64,000 nucleotides of DNA from Rhopalosiphum padi (GCF_020882245.1 NC_083598.1:92695714-92759713); one strand, 5' to 3'; counted from the first letter of the stretch, positions 11,801-25,410 are shown. Numbers and translations are program-made. The notes: generated by a model not told the origin, from the letters alone.

Positions 11801-13210
11801 CAATTAAATTAGTTAATTTCATTCCGACACGCGATGTACCTCGTCCATAAGTAACGACAATGAAATGGGCATACTGATCTACAAAAATGCCTGTAGAGTA
11901 TGTATTATATAACATAACAATATATATAATATCAAACAGACTCACGGATTAATAAAAACAATTGATAATTACACGCGTTAGACGATTTTTTCGTCAATGG
12001 TTTTTACTATTTAGAAAATATATAAACGTTTAAATATCCAAAGCCATCGCCATCGGCCAGATATACTATATAGACTGAATTATAAGTGGGCATGCGAGGG
12101 TCATTATTTCTTCCCCCAACATGTGAATTATCCCTTTCGATTGGCTTTCAGTTAAACAGTTAAGTTTTAGTTCAAAACCAGTATAAACTTCGCATTGCCT
12201 GTAGTAAATTTTCTATTCGTGATGCAAACAGAATGATTACAGTACGAAAAATAATAATATTGTAGTATAATAGGTATAACAGTTTATTATTATAAATTGT
12301 GTATAAGACAAAAACTCTTCTAAAAAATCAAATCTAAAGTTCATCAATGCATATTTCTGTATAGGGAAGTGAAATTGTTAAACATAAGTATAAATAAATG
12401 TACTAAAATATACATTTCCAATTAATATATATGTATAAATTTAAAGTATACTCTCTTCACACGGAATTAAATGATTATCATAATAATATAATATTAAATT
12501 AATATTTCTCTCATAGTATGCTGATGTTTCTTTTTTATAATAATAAACAAACATTAAATGAGTTTGTCAATTTATATAAAATTTGGTGTGGCTAAAAAAA
12601 ATATTTTTCTTTTAATTGATAGAAAACTAATAACTATCCAGTACATACAGTAAACCACAAACAGTTAATTATTTGGGAAACGTCAATAATAGTTAATGAT
12701 GTTTCAGATTTAGTGAATATCGTTTTAATGAAAAACTATAATTGAATAAAATGGCGTACGTATTTCAAGTTTATGATAACGATCAAACTTATGTATACAA
12801 ATCTATAAAATACTTCTTTTAAATGCGCACAAACTTCGGACGAACCCTTTAAACATACAAATGCACACATATATATATATATATATACAATATAAACAAA
12901 TTCTTAGCGTACCTGTAATATATTTTGAAATGACACGGTGTGTTGACGTCAGATGTAGTAGTCCTGTACAACATACACCTCACGTAATATCGTGTAGGGG
13001 CGAGCGCTTTTATATACAGAGTAATACAAACTATGTTACTCACAATGTCACAATTATTATAAATAAATATTATAAATACCCTGTACTCAAAATACTTACA
13101 TTTAGCATGAGTTAGCGGATATATAGCAATAAATATAAAATATTTTTTACTTATACAATATATTATTATTATTTTTATTATTATCGTTATAGGATATTAT
13201 AATATTATTA
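8900..13210. other. long AT-rich spacer without supported genes
   Basis: No coding frame with recognisable content. Slightly GC-richer patch at 9910-10030 (gaccagctgatcgcaccgcg, then cgtcgtcgtc). TA run at 12869-12887. The frames at 12849-13115 overlap on opposite strands and derive partly from the TA run, so they are not called. Confidence 0.55.
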
Positions 13211-13373
13211 TCCGAAACGCGAATCGAAACTGAATCACGCAGAGCTCCACGTAGACGACTGTAGCCTATAACTAGGTATCGTCTTTATAATATATGCACA
13301 CGAAATTACGACAACGACGCGGTCTTTTGACCCTTCGACATGCAAATATATGCACGTCCCTGCAGCCGGCGGC

Positions 13374-13405
<32 letters not shown>

Positions 13406-13600
13406 ACGCTTGTTTCTCACGTACGTTGTAGATATATTTATACCATATGCAGGTACCTATGCAGTCTACCGATATTATTGTAATGCATGTGAGTATACTC
13501 GATACCCCCGCGACGATTATACTACGACAAGTAATATTTCTCAGTCGCAGCGCGCACTAATACAGCATTGTGTTTATGCGCGCACATAAAGCGAGTGGCA
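13210..13600. promoter_or_regulatory. CpG-richer island, possible regulatory DNA
   Basis: GC and CpG content rise above the surroundings (ccgaaacgcgaatcg, cgcagagctccacgtagacg, ctgcagccggcgg). One POU-type octamer ATGCAAAT lies at 13340-13347, next to the AAT microsatellite. Overlapping frames on both strands include homopolymer Asn or Leu runs from the microsatellite and are not convincing as genes. Confidence 0.25.
13374..13403. repeat. (AAT)10 microsatellite
   Basis: Ten perfect AAT units. Confidence 0.95.
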
Positions 13601-13960
13601 TAATAAGAATACATAATATTATTAGGACGAAAGGTGTATATGTGAACCCAAAGCATTTCTATTCCTACTCTCGCTTTACATGTGGTTAAAAAATGCATAA
13701 TGTGCCGTAAAAAAATAATATTATAAAGGTCGACGTGACGACGCATCCCGATTTCAAAAAAATAAAATATAATAATATAAAATAATACGCGCATATTTTG
13801 TAAATCATTTATAACTTATAAGTATAGTATAGTATTTTATATTCTTCATGAAAGATACTTTTGCAGCATTTTTGTTATCGTCATAACTCATGAGCGTTAT
13901 TTTTTATGACAATACCGATGATAGCGTATATATATTTATAGCAGTATGATAATATAAGGA
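13601..13960. other. AT-rich spacer
   Basis: No supported gene; the minus-strand frame over 13522-13794 has no recognisable motif. Confidence 0.5.
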
Positions 13961-14160
13961 CCGGCCTCGTACGAGGAGACGAGAACGTGCGACCCTTTTT
14001 GTATTCATATATAATATATATATATAAATGCGCGCGTGGAGTAGCTGCTGCGTGGTGCCGGCTTTCACCCACCGTCGGAAGGGGATGAAAAGTTGTGCAT
14101 TATGAGGAGGTGGAAAGGGGTTGGCATATAGTTTAAGAGAGAGAGAGAGACCTCAGATAA
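13961..14160. promoter_or_regulatory. short GC-richer patch with GA tract
   Basis: Contains ccggcctcgtacgaggagacgag (palindromic core CTCGTACGAG), ggtgccggctttcacccaccgtcgg and a GA run at 14136-14150 (GAGA-factor-like). Could be an enhancer or untranslated exon; no splice or coding evidence. Confidence 0.2.
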
Positions 14161-16600
14161 CCTTAGACCAAGAATGACTCGTAAAAAATGCGTGCTCCTT
14201 AAAGAACCCTTACTTATTTTTATTTTTACACATATTTGTATATATATTTATACTCGCAGAAGGCAGAACACCCCCTACTCGGTTACGGACGAAATCAATG
14301 GAAAACTTCGTGGATCTACGTATTATATCTACTTATTATTTTTACATTAAGTAGCATATGTATATTTACAGAACGTTTCAAAACCTTTAGCAACATAAAA
14401 TGGTGTAAGGAAATTATAATATTTTTTTCTACCTTATAAGTTATCAACAAAATTCTCATATTTTAAAAACAAATTGCATGTTCGATATTTAATAAATACT
14501 GTACGATGTATAATTTTAATAAGAATATATTTTTATGGTGTGTCTAAATTCACAACGTGGTTTTATTATTTGATAAACGCACACGTAAAGCAATAAATAG
14601 AATGTATATATCAAAATGTCATCTGCAACAGGAAATCGTTTTATGCGCGGACAGATCAAGATTCTATATTATGCTCGTAGAATATACGGAGGAGTTTGCG
14701 TATTATTGGATTCTATATTTAACACAATTCCTACCAATTTCGCAACACAAATTTCCGATCGTATCCCGAGCACTTACCATGATTTTTTATAACATTATAC
14801 AATAATAATTGAGTTTACTATTTAATAAAAACACATTAAACATGTTTAATTTTTACTTTTTACATAGCACATTAAATAAATCAAATTCGAAATCACATAA
14901 ATTCGTTTAGAGAAGTATAGACATTGTTAGCACGAAAATATATTGATATAATATATTACCTATAACTAATAGTTGGTATATCAAATCAAATATTACTATC
15001 GTCTTGTGCAGCTGCTATCCAAAAACATACCTAATAGGTATTATTGCTTTTATAATATAATAATATAATATAATATATACGTACACAAACAACTATGGCC
15101 GTACGTTATCCCGGATTTTACAAATTGAATATTTATACATATGCATCATTAAATACTTGAATATTTACACACACGCTCCAACCTGATGCTTACCTACTTA
15201 CCTAGGTTTAACGTATAAATTATTATTATAATATAGTAGTTTTTTATTAAAGCCAAAATGTGATACGTTGACATTTAAATATTATGATTTTTTTTCTAAT
15301 ATTACGAATCAAATTATCACTGGTCGTGATACGAAAACTCATTAACAGTATAATATTATATACTCGTATTATTATAAGCAGTGAAAAACATCTCTGTAAT
15401 GAATTATCTTATTATTATCAGCCATGTAAATATTTAATGTAATGCTATTATTGCAATTTAAATGACAACTGATTTTTGGTATCTACGGGATACCATAATA
15501 CTATGATATTTTAAACGTTAAGTAATTTATACAAATAATGAATAACGCGCAAATCACTGCAATTATTTCAGACCAATGAATATATTATATATTTATTACA
15601 AATATAGCTTAGCAAAACTATATGTGTAGGTTCACGGTGGGATTTAATACGGCTATGTATTACACGTATTACGTATTTATATATATATAGTCGGTTAAAT
15701 TCGAAAATCGACCGCGGCGTTTGTTTGCAGTTGCACATTTTTCTAATGGGAATAATAAAAGAGGAAATCTTATTTTTCTGGACGAATGGGTATCCATCGG
15801 GTAATTGTAGGCATACCCACAGGTATAATGCAAATCTCGGCACCCACCGCAACCGTGAGAAGGTATAGTGTTTCGTCAAACCTTTTACGAAAAATCCAAT
15901 TACATATTCAAAACGTGTGTTGAACTGTCATAAACTAGTATAGGTTAAGTTAACCTATACCTACAGTTTATAATCACACATTAACACACTCGCATGCGCT
16001 TGTTACGACAAAACGATTACGAATATGAAGAGTATATTAAACGTTTACTCTATATTATTGTAATATATTAGACATACAATGATCATAATATAAACATTTA
16101 GCGAAAATTTCAAGTATTTACGATCATTTAATTTTCGAGTTTCAAGAAAATATCAAAAATCGTTAAACGAAAAATAGTTATTTAGATAAAAAAATATAAT
16201 TATATATTGGTAAATATCCAGTAATGTCATAAAAATTTGAATTCTGAACGCTCATAAAAAATTAATGTGACTTCAGTTAAATTTATTTTTAATAAATTAA
16301 AGGGGGAAAAATGTTTGAGAAACTTTTATTAAAATTCTTGTAAAAATTGAACATTTTATACATTTTCAGCTGCAAAACAATTTACAAATTGCCATGATTT
16401 TGAATAATGTCGCTAAAATATTAACTTTAAATATTTAAAACCAATAAATTGTATCTATGTGTTTTATACTCTAATAATTGATAGCTAACGCAGACAAGTG
16501 ACACTCCAGATGAACTTGTAAGTCGAAATTATTTTGTACGTAGTATCCATGCACTTTCACTTAACTATTTTAAAAATAATTATAATTATTATTAATCATG
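14161..16600. other. AT-rich spacer without supported genes
   Basis: Frames at 14236-14439, 14557-14805 (82 codons) and 15568-15879 minus (103 codons) are the longest here. They lack recognisable domains and splice context, and their composition does not differ clearly from the background, so they are not called. Confidence 0.5.
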
Positions 16601-16738
16601 TATAGTGAAACAAAAAATATATACCTGCGTAAGCTATACACATACGATACATAGTATCACGCCCAGTTGTATAGTGAAACAAAAAATATATACCTGCGTA
16701 AGCTATACACATACGATACATAGTATCACGCCCAGTTG
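16601..16738. repeat. perfect 69-bp tandem duplication
   Basis: Two identical 69-base copies abut at 16601-16669 and 16670-16738 (start tatagtgaaacaaaaaatat, end cacgcccagttg). No mismatch was found by eye, so the duplication is recent. The unit is 23 codons long, which is why a minus-strand frame passes through both copies and repeats the same peptide; this frame has no other sign of being a gene. Confidence 0.95.
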
Positions 16739-16980
16739 CCCACTTAATAATAATTATAGTATGATAATATTGATAATAATATAATATTATTATATTAAAT
16801 TTTAATTGGCTATTCTTTATTGTCGGGCAACACATTCGGTTTTTTACAATTTTTCGTCACGTACATTATTAAAAAAAATATGATCTCGCGCAAATGCATA
16901 TTTATAATAGGTTTACAGTTAAACAAAATCACGTGATGTATGATGTACTTTTAATATTATGACTATATATTCCTATATTA
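16739..16980. other. AT-rich spacer
   Basis: Nothing recognised. Confidence 0.6.
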
Positions 16981-17650
16981 GATAGTCGAGAGGAAGCACA
17001 CCACGCCGCGCCGGTTAAAACCGGTCTTGAAGTCAGCGTGCGTGATTATCTCTCGTATTTGGGTGACCTAAACTAAAGGAGGGATAACATAAACGCGATA
17101 AAATATAATAATAATTCCTAAATATACGTGTATGTATATATATTACCAGGACAAGTCTTTTTATATATTATATAGATATACTATAAACCTCTGAATTTAT
17201 TATGAAGATTTATTTTTTAATACACACACGTGTATAGTATGTGTATACACCCGACATCCATATAATTTGATGTTTAAAAAACCAATGCCATCACGCTCGT
17301 AGACTTATCGTGAAAATATATATTATTATATTATTCATATAGGTATGAATGATAATATTGTTGGTGAAGTGTTCGGTGCAGATAAAATGTCGAATATCGA
17401 GAAAGAGAGGCGTGCAGAGAGGCAGCGACTGAGTTGCAGTTAGTGAGTGGCAAAGAGAAGAGAGATAAATAATCTAAAACGCGTGTTTATTTGTATTTAT
17501 GTGTGTGTGTACCCTGTATATAGCGGCAGCAGCCACTTGGCCCAAGATCAACGACCCGCACCCGACACGCCCTATACGATTTCCCTCGGCCACGGCAACC
17601 ACTCTCGCTCTCGCGCATGTGTGTGAGTGTGTGTGAACGCGCGGGGACAA
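16981..17650 (+). promoter_or_regulatory. GC-richer, purine-rich island; possible promoter/5' exon
   Basis: Includes cacgccgcgccggttaaaaccgg near 17000-17027 (ccggttaaaaccgg is a perfect palindrome), an AG-rich segment at 17398-17470, and a CpG-rich segment 17520-17645 flanked by TG repeats (17500-17512, 17617-17635). At 17387 an ATG in a good insect context (gataaaATG) opens 18 codons ending at a GTGAGT donor. The region resembles the 5' end of a transcript, perhaps an alternative promoter of the same unit as the 7.4-7.9 kb island. This is inference only. Confidence 0.25.
17387..17442 (+). CDS. candidate first coding exon C
   Basis: ATG with AAAATG context opens 18 codons (begins MSNIEKERRAERQRLS, very charged) plus two bases, then GTGAGT with GT at 17443-17444. 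Without splicing the frame stops immediately at a TAG that spans the donor. The upstream sequence has no good polypyrimidine tract, so this would be a first exon. The peptide is not recognised and no partner exon was found. Confidence 0.2.
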
Positions 17651-19835
17651 TAATCCACTTAGCTAAAACAGTAGTATGCTTGTATGTATGCGTTTGTGTG
17701 TTACGATGTGTGTCTTATACGAGAAAAAAAGAAATTATTTATAAGACGTGTATATAATACTCGTTCTATCGCACTATGTGTATGTGAAATTCTAGAAAAA
17801 CTAACGATTAGGCATCTACATATTTTTAGTCACCGAATATTTTAAGAGGTTTATAAAATTTACCAACTCCGATTAGCCCCTATGCTAAGTATTATACAAA
17901 TGAGAGATTGATGATAAATTGTCTGTCGATTTTTTTTTTTGTAATAGCGCGAATAATGTACTATACAATAAGAGTAATATGACGTATAATAATATGTTAC
18001 TACCTATATTGTATATTTATATAGAATATATACGCAAAAGCATGTCAGACATGTGGTCCCAGGCACATTGAAAAATAAAGTCAAATGCGGCGCAAATTAA
18101 AAAATAATAAAAACAATAAACATAACATTATATTGAATTTATATTTATATTTTCTATATGTTTCGATTATTATTAATTTTTATCTCAAAATTAAAAATTC
18201 AACATGTTAATATTATTATATTATGTTATGTGTATTTTTTTTATACATACAGTATATATATTCACATAATAATAACGATACAAATCGATAATATTGATAG
18301 TTATAGTAAATATTGTAATTCGTACTGCCTAATATTTGTCTAGTCTTATAGTATTTCATCAAACCTCGGCGTGTTCAAACGTATTAAATTTTAAATTTGT
18401 ATGAGCCATGAAATATAATAATATAATAACAAATATAAGCCCCACCGCAAAATATTTAATAGTTAATAATTATTACTTATTAGTTATTAGTTTGTTATAA
18501 CTATTACAACATTTACAAGTTACAACTATAAACGTATTATAAATTAATATTGTACATTCCATTGAGAAAAATTCTAAATACACTACTAACAGAAATACGT
18601 ATATTTAATCATATAGTAGGCGTCACGTGATTCGACTTCAATAAGACTACAGAGTACAGAATGGAAAAAATAGTTTTTAAAGACAATCGTTGATAAGAAT
18701 ATTCTATGGAGGACGTAGGTATGGAAATAATTTAGCTATTGGTATTTCATAACAAACCAAATCGATTTTGTCGGGCCCAATTAACATTTAATAATAAACA
18801 TTGTGCGAAGCTCATATAATCACTGTGCAATAGATGTATTACTATGTATTGTATATTTATGTATAATATTATTATAAAACTACGGCTACCGTTGTCGGCA
18901 TCGTCTACATCAGGACGTAATGAACGCACGGTGGCGGGCAATTTGCCACACGCGAATAACTTATTCGTTTAACTTTGCCACTCTGGCATCACACGCTCAT
19001 TGTGCCCACACGCATGTTATTGCGCGTTATATTATATATAGTGCCCGTATTAGCTGTTGTTGTAAAGTATAAGGAATATAATATAAATGCGTGTAATTCA
19101 CACGATAGACAACGTATTATTTTTCTTTTCTTTTTTCATGAGTAAATATTATAATTATAATAGGTATCATATGAGACATGAATTAAGGATGCTTTTCGTT
19201 CTTACTAAAATGTAATATATCCTCTTCATCACTTAATCTAACTTTACATTGGCACTAGTTTATTCAACATAATATACATAAATAATGCAAGTATAAGCAA
19301 AATTACCAAAATAAAATATTTAGAGATTAGAACATGATACTATACTTTATTGATACCAATGATCCCATATATATAATATATAATATTATCAATAAGTAAG
19401 CCGAATGTATTAACACATATGTCTAAAAATAAATGTTCTTTTTTAAGTCAAAAGGTGACATCTATAAAGAAAATTGTTTTGAACTAACATCGATATAATA
19501 TATCATTTACATCACTTTTCAACATACATTATTTTATACACCTTAATACCTTATAGTAATTTCTGAATATATACAACTATATTAGCTATACTAACCATAA
19601 TGTGCATTTAGATTTCGTAAAGGTTACAAAAGCTGTAGCTACGTAATACGTTTGTATGGCCAATAACGAGTCGGTAACGAATTCCGATTTGGAATGAGTT
19701 GTTGATTGACATTTATGCTAGGACGTTCGACGGTTCGCGGTAGTGGTGTAATAGGTACATTACATTATTATGCGAGTACACTCACAAATAATAATAATAG
19801 ACTCGTATTTATGTATCATAATATATATGAATATA
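17651..19835. other. AT-rich spacer without supported genes
   Basis: No convincing frame. 18880-18960 is a little more CpG-rich. The minus-strand frame at 18747-18941 is not recognised. Confidence 0.55.
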
Positions 19836-20615
19836 TGATATGACGTGTGTCACGAGCGCCCGAGTCATGCGTATTCAAATTTCAAATGTGGTGGCAACGT
19901 CACGAAAAAGGAAGTGGCCCAAGAATTTGCATAGGGTCCGCGACCTGCGTGCGAACGCCCGATTGGACGAATCTATACTACATTGCACGTCTGCTCCGCG
20001 GTGTCCAGTACATTATTATAATGTGTACGATACGATTAAATCGAACCGATAGTTTCGGCGACCTCCGTTACCGACACACGCGATACACCGTTCCCGCGCT
20101 TCTATAAATATAATATGTATAATTTATATTATACAATGTGAGCGCCGAGTTTTTCCGTATTCCCACGTGTCGCTATACAAAACGAAGAAAATTTTATGGT
20201 TCACGCTGTATAGTGTTTATAGTATGCTACGTATATAGATACGTAGTTTATCCATCCAGGTGTATGACTATAAATACAAATATTATAATATATACGCGCG
20301 GGTATGTAATATGTATGTGTACGCGTGTTTTTTTAATTTGAATTTTAAAACGTGTACACAAGTACCTTCTTATAATACATACACTACTCTTGTAGGCCCG
20401 CGAGTTTTATGTACAGATCTTTTGAAATGCAAATTTGAATGAAATTATGCCCACGTCGTATCATCGAACCAGCCACTGCCGTACCCCATTATATACGCCG
20501 CGATTGATGAGCGCGACTATAACCTATACACGTATGGTATACATAAATTATTATACTAATGCACACATAGTTTGTATCAGAATTTGATCACACAGTTTAT
20601 ATGCAAATACGCGAA
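19836..20615. promoter_or_regulatory. CpG-richer island with three POU octamers
   Basis: GC and CpG rise sharply at 19840-20105 (cacgagcgcccgagtcatgcg, gggtccgcgacctgcgtgcgaacgccc, tgctccgcggtgtcc, ttcggcgacctccg). Perfect octamers occur at 19925-19932 (ATTTGCAT), 20427-20434 and 20601-20608 (both ATGCAAAT). Overlapping frames of 60-86 codons run through all plus-strand frames and end at different places, as expected for stop-poor GC-rich DNA rather than an exon. Most likely regulatory DNA or an untranslated exon. Confidence 0.3.
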
Positions 20616-20978
20616 AAACCGTGTGAAAATACCAAATACGTTCTCTCGTAATAAAGGTATGCAAGGATTATCGATAACAATATATTATTATTATAATAAT
20701 AAATACATAATAAATTATATTATATATTAACGTCCACCAACAAACCAGTAAAACTATATTTTAATCTGAGGAAAAACTAAAAAGTTACTACTGTTTTTAT
20801 AAGATATAAAAATTTAAAAGATCATCACTGGGCGTGTATATTCAGAAAGTAATATTAGTATATTATAGTGGAATTTAAATATAAATGGATCCATTACAGA
20901 AAGTCAAAAAGGTCAGTTGTATTGAGTATATTTTAAGTAGCCTACATGTATAATTCAATTTGATCAGCGCTGTTAACT

Positions 20979-22445
20979 TAAGGTGAAGTATGATGGTAGA
21001 CGTTACTCTTTTCACCCACATCTTCGTCCTCTTTTTGACCAGATATGATAAAATAGTTACCTCTTTTCACAGCAATTTTTCGACCACCGTTTTATGTTAA
21101 ATATTTTCGGAAATACTGTTTTAAAATTAGTCTAATAAAACCATAACCCAACTATAGATCACTATGATGAGGAAGAAGTGGCTTCTAATTAATAACCAAA
21201 TAAGATACATCCATCACATAAAACTGTTTTAACTATACATACATATACATACTGTATTATAACTAGAGACCGGATTCCCGTGCAATTTCATCTTTTTATG
21301 GCGTGTTCTAAATCCATAGAAATAAGCTACAAAATAAAATTAAGAGATGCAGATTAATTTAAAGAAAGTTTTATTTTGCACAAAATTGTAAGTTTTTGGA
21401 TTTTCACGCAAAATGTCACGTTTCAGGTTTTTTTTATAAAAATGTATGTATTAACTATTACTTTTGTACAAATATTTTTCTTCTATAATCTATTATAACA
21501 TATATCTACTTTATCATTGCTAAATTAAATTGTTATAATATTAATTATAGGACATTTATTTCTTATAGTATAATTATATATTATATATATATATTAATAT
21601 AGTACGACGTAATTAAGATAATGACGATACTACTACGATTGTCGATTACATATACAGTACTATACAGCCTATTCGCAGACCACAAAAGCCGTAGTTAACT
21701 CGTGATTTCACAATTAAAACACATATTAGGTAACAGACAAAAAAATATTACAGAAAACAACTTGGAAACGTACATGATAATAAATTCTAATCAAATATTG
21801 TAAATCAGTTTATTATAATTTTATTTAAATTAAATTAAATTTTTTTTTAATTGTATATTTTAATATAATACGTTACTCAATAGTTAATGTCAACAATGTA
21901 ACAATAATAATATTATAAAAATAAATAGCATTAAAAATAAAATTTTAAGTACCTATAATGAGTATAATGAAAAATTTGTTATCATATAATTCCTAATAAA
22001 ATTTATTTTTATACGATTTTGCACAGTTCATCATTTTAATTGCACGTTTTTAGGTTTTAGCTGCATAAAAATCCAGTCTTTAGTTATGACAATAAATTAC
22101 AAATACTTACCTATCTTATAAAATAATTATTTTAATGTACCTACACAAACATAACTTTTTTAATTATATAATAATTGTACACAAACACAATACATTTTTA
22201 GAGAGTAATAGAAGCTGCCTTCTCGTAATAATCTCTAGATTATACTAAATGGCTTTATAAAATTAATTTTGAAACATTACTTCCCAAAATATTTAACGTG
22301 AAACTGTGGGTGAAAATAATGATATTATTTTAAGACAAAAAGAGAAAACTACTTGATCATATTTGGTCAAAAAGAGAGCATGAGTGAAAAGAAGATCATT
22401 TTTTGGCGAAAGTATTTATGCTTACGGTGGTATACATTTACCTTT
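20979..22445. mobile_element. outer inverted-repeat element with ~170-200 bp arms
   Basis: The left arm (20979-21150) reads aaggtgaagtatgatggtag ... ctctttttgaccagatatgat ... tatgttaaatattttcgg ... aaaattagtctaataaaacc. The reverse complement of the right arm (about 22240-22445) gives the same order: aaggtaaatgtataccaccg ... ctctttttgaccaaatatgat ... acgttaaatattttggg ... aaaattaattttataaagcc. Identity by eye is roughly 65-75%. No coding capacity is visible between the arms, so it is a non-autonomous foldback/MITE-like element. It contains a second element at 21259-22087. Confidence 0.65.
21259..22087. mobile_element. inner inverted-repeat element nested in the outer one
   Basis: Left end ataactagagaccggattcccgtgca; the reverse complement of the right end reads ataactaaagactggatttttatgca, a TIR of about 26 bp with several mismatches. 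Inside the TIRs the two sides share gtgcaattt / gtgcaatta and a gcacaaaattg / gcacagttc block. No transposase frame; non-autonomous DNA element of undetermined superfamily. Confidence 0.5.
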
Positions 22446-25120
22446 TAAATCCACTTATTTTATAGACCCTAGAACCATATGATATTACCCTGGCGCTATG
22501 GATTCGTAAAGATGGAACAGTTTTAAGAAAGCTTAACACAGTTAATAGTTCATATAGAAGTTTAATATTTCTCTGTATCAAGAATTTTACTTATATAGTC
22601 TATTGGTATAAAGAGCATTCAGATTTCAGTTTAAGGAGAAATCTCATAAATTCTCATAAGATTGTTTTCTTGGTCCAAATGTTTTATTATGTTTATAATT
22701 CCATCTTTAAATAATATTGTATTCTTATATTTTATCACATAATATTATGTGTGAAGTCACTGATCGGGATAACGATTCATATTCCTATGTATATGAGCTG
22801 TTAGGTATTTTTTTCCATATGAGTCTCATCAAAGTTATTACCCACGATGGTCTATCAATAATCTGCCTAATATATTTTCATCGGTTAACTAATTTTAATA
22901 AGATATATTATTATATAAACTATAAAACTATATATTAGGAATTCGACTGCCGCCTCCCATAGCTGCAACCAACCGATTAAACCTATATAATACTATAATA
23001 GTCAATAATAGTACTGCAATAAATATATAAAATTAATTTCATATCGTTTATTCGTTCAGTGAAAAACAAAGCATATTAATGAACAATATATAAGTACCTA
23101 TACAATCTGCATATTGTATACCTATTAGTATCTTTATACATATTCAGTTGATTTTATTCGTACGTGTACGCAAATATCACGATCGGTTCGCGACGGTCGT
23201 GACCTACGATTATTGTAGAAATGAACCATTTAAAATAAACCATATACATATACATATAAACCATCACAATGTTCTACGTCCACAATTAATGAAGCAAAAT
23301 AAAACCTAAACGCAAATACAATATAGTATACTCTGTATGCATACTTGTATTGCCTACACTGACTAAACTACTGTAACATTATTTTAATAAAATAGCATAT
23401 TTTTAAACTATTGTATGTATCTAAATACGATTTCTGAAAAATTGAAGAAGACTTTTATCACTAAACGTTAACACGTTATAATAAAACAAATTACAAAACC
23501 CATAAAAAGCTTCACCCTTCAGTTGCGTAACTTTTGGGGTGTTGTAGATATATACTATAAAGTATATTATTATACGTTTAGATTATATTTATATCATTTA
23601 CTTTATTTATAAAATAAACAATCTGAAATTAAGTATTATGAGTACAATAATGTAAATGAGTATTTCTTTATGACTAGACACACATAAAAAAGCAGTCATC
23701 CAATGGCGATGATACTTATATATTTTAAATGTTTGATTTGATTATGACTGTTTATAATTTAGGATGATTGAGATTTAAGTAAGATATCAGTAAGGTCTCT
23801 GCACCATTGTATTTTCATTGCACGAAGAGAAAATTACCAGAAATAATTTTTGAACTAAGAACAAATATTTATGAATTTGAGTGATTATAATCAATCAAAA
23901 TTATAATAATATTAACTATTTAATTATTTTATATTTATAAATTATTAACCTTCAATTTTCAAACTAATTCCTATTAGCATTGATTTCATACGTATCTTAC
24001 ATAAACATGAGTATAAATAACATATTATATATTATAATACAGAGTTAGCTATTATAAAACCAATTCTATGTATTTGTATCATATTGATTAATTTCCTTTA
24101 TATAAATAGGTATGAAGGATTATATAAGTGAATAAAGACTCAACCAACTGCAGGCAATAATGAAAATAAATTAATTCAACGTTTTCTCATAGAATATATA
24201 AAAGTGAAAAGCCGTTTATAAAATTACATTATAATCTATAGGTTTGTGCTTTTATATTTATATACAAATATAATTTATATGATAACTATTTAATTATAAT
24301 ACTTTTAGTGTTAAAAACATGATTTATTTCATAATGTGCTCGCATATTATATACTTGGAAGAATACATATTTTATACATGAATTACAATATATAAAATAC
24401 ATTATAATATACAATACTAAAAATACATAAATTACTTCGAATATGACGTGTACTAATGTAATACATATTTTGTTTAAACATAAAAAATTCTATATAAGTA
24501 TGCATAAACGGTTGCAACAACTGCAGCATTATGATATATTTTATTCCCGTGCCGCTGCTTTAGTCATGATTTATTTTGACGTGTATTAATATTGTTGATT
24601 AAAATCGTTTACCATGTAAGTAAAAAGAAAAGAATTGCATAAAACTATTTCCAGGTAAATAGAGGAATAATAAAAAAATTGCAACGTTGCATATAATAAG
24701 TATACCTTATAGTATTTATTGCATTAATTAAATAATTATGTCTTGCACGTTCATAGTGGAATGTTTAAATAAAAAAATTTATTTATTTTCTATATTGATG
24801 TAGAAAATATAAAACGTTTACTAATGTTTCCATTACACCTACCGGCAACCATTTAAGTACAGTTTTGAATATCAGTGGAATAAATAACGAGCATTTTAAC
24901 ACCACTCCTCGCAAGTATCGCTTCTTACTTTTTATTTTTTATATTGATTGGGTAATTATAAAATTAGATTTAACACTTTTAAGACGTACTAACGTGATAA
25001 AAATGATACAATTTTTAAATTCCATTTGGATTTGAAATTACTTACACATATAATTAATTACTATTTAATTACTTACACGTTAGAATACTTATTTTAAGAT
25101 CATGAAGAATTAAATATCCA
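22446..25120. other. AT-rich spacer without supported genes
   Basis: Only short unrecognised frames (for example 22717-22938). Nothing specific. Confidence 0.55.
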
Positions 25121-25410
25121 CACATAATAATGCCAAAATGCTCTTATTGGGTGATTTTAATTTGCCTAAATTGACTATTGAGATGGCGATTTGTTGCTAA
25201 TGGACTTGTCCCAGATTTTTTTCTCTATGTCTTAGTCTTATCGAATCTGAATTTATTTCCTTTTTATCATATCTTAATCTACTTCAATTTAATTTTGTTA
25301 CTAATCAAAACCATGTCATATTAGTATATGTTATTTCAAACATTGATAATACAGCTATCTCTAAAGAACCCAGTCCTCTCCTAAAAGTTGACTCTCATCA
25401 TCCATCTTGA
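25121..25410 (+). pseudogene. LINE endonuclease fragment
   Basis: In the frame starting at 25120 the peptide contains KMLLLGDFNLPKL, the GDFN catalytic motif of APE-type LINE endonucleases. After a stop and a frameshift a 53-codon frame at 25249-25410 continues with SFLSYLNLLQFNFVTNQN, then LVYVISNI and, at the end, DSHHPS. These correspond to the conserved C-terminal part of Jockey/I-type endonucleases (F-L-x-x-L-N-L-x-Q-F-N ... L-D-L-V-x-S-N ... D-H-H-P). The fragment lacks the endonuclease N-terminus and is interrupted, so it is dead. Confidence 0.8.

Noticed and set aside
15568..15879. 103-codon minus-strand open frame
   Set aside because: No domain, no coding bias by eye and no neighbouring exon signals.
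16596..16835. 79-codon minus-strand frame with a repeated peptide
   Set aside because: The repeat is a by-product of the 69-bp tandem duplication, whose length is divisible by three.
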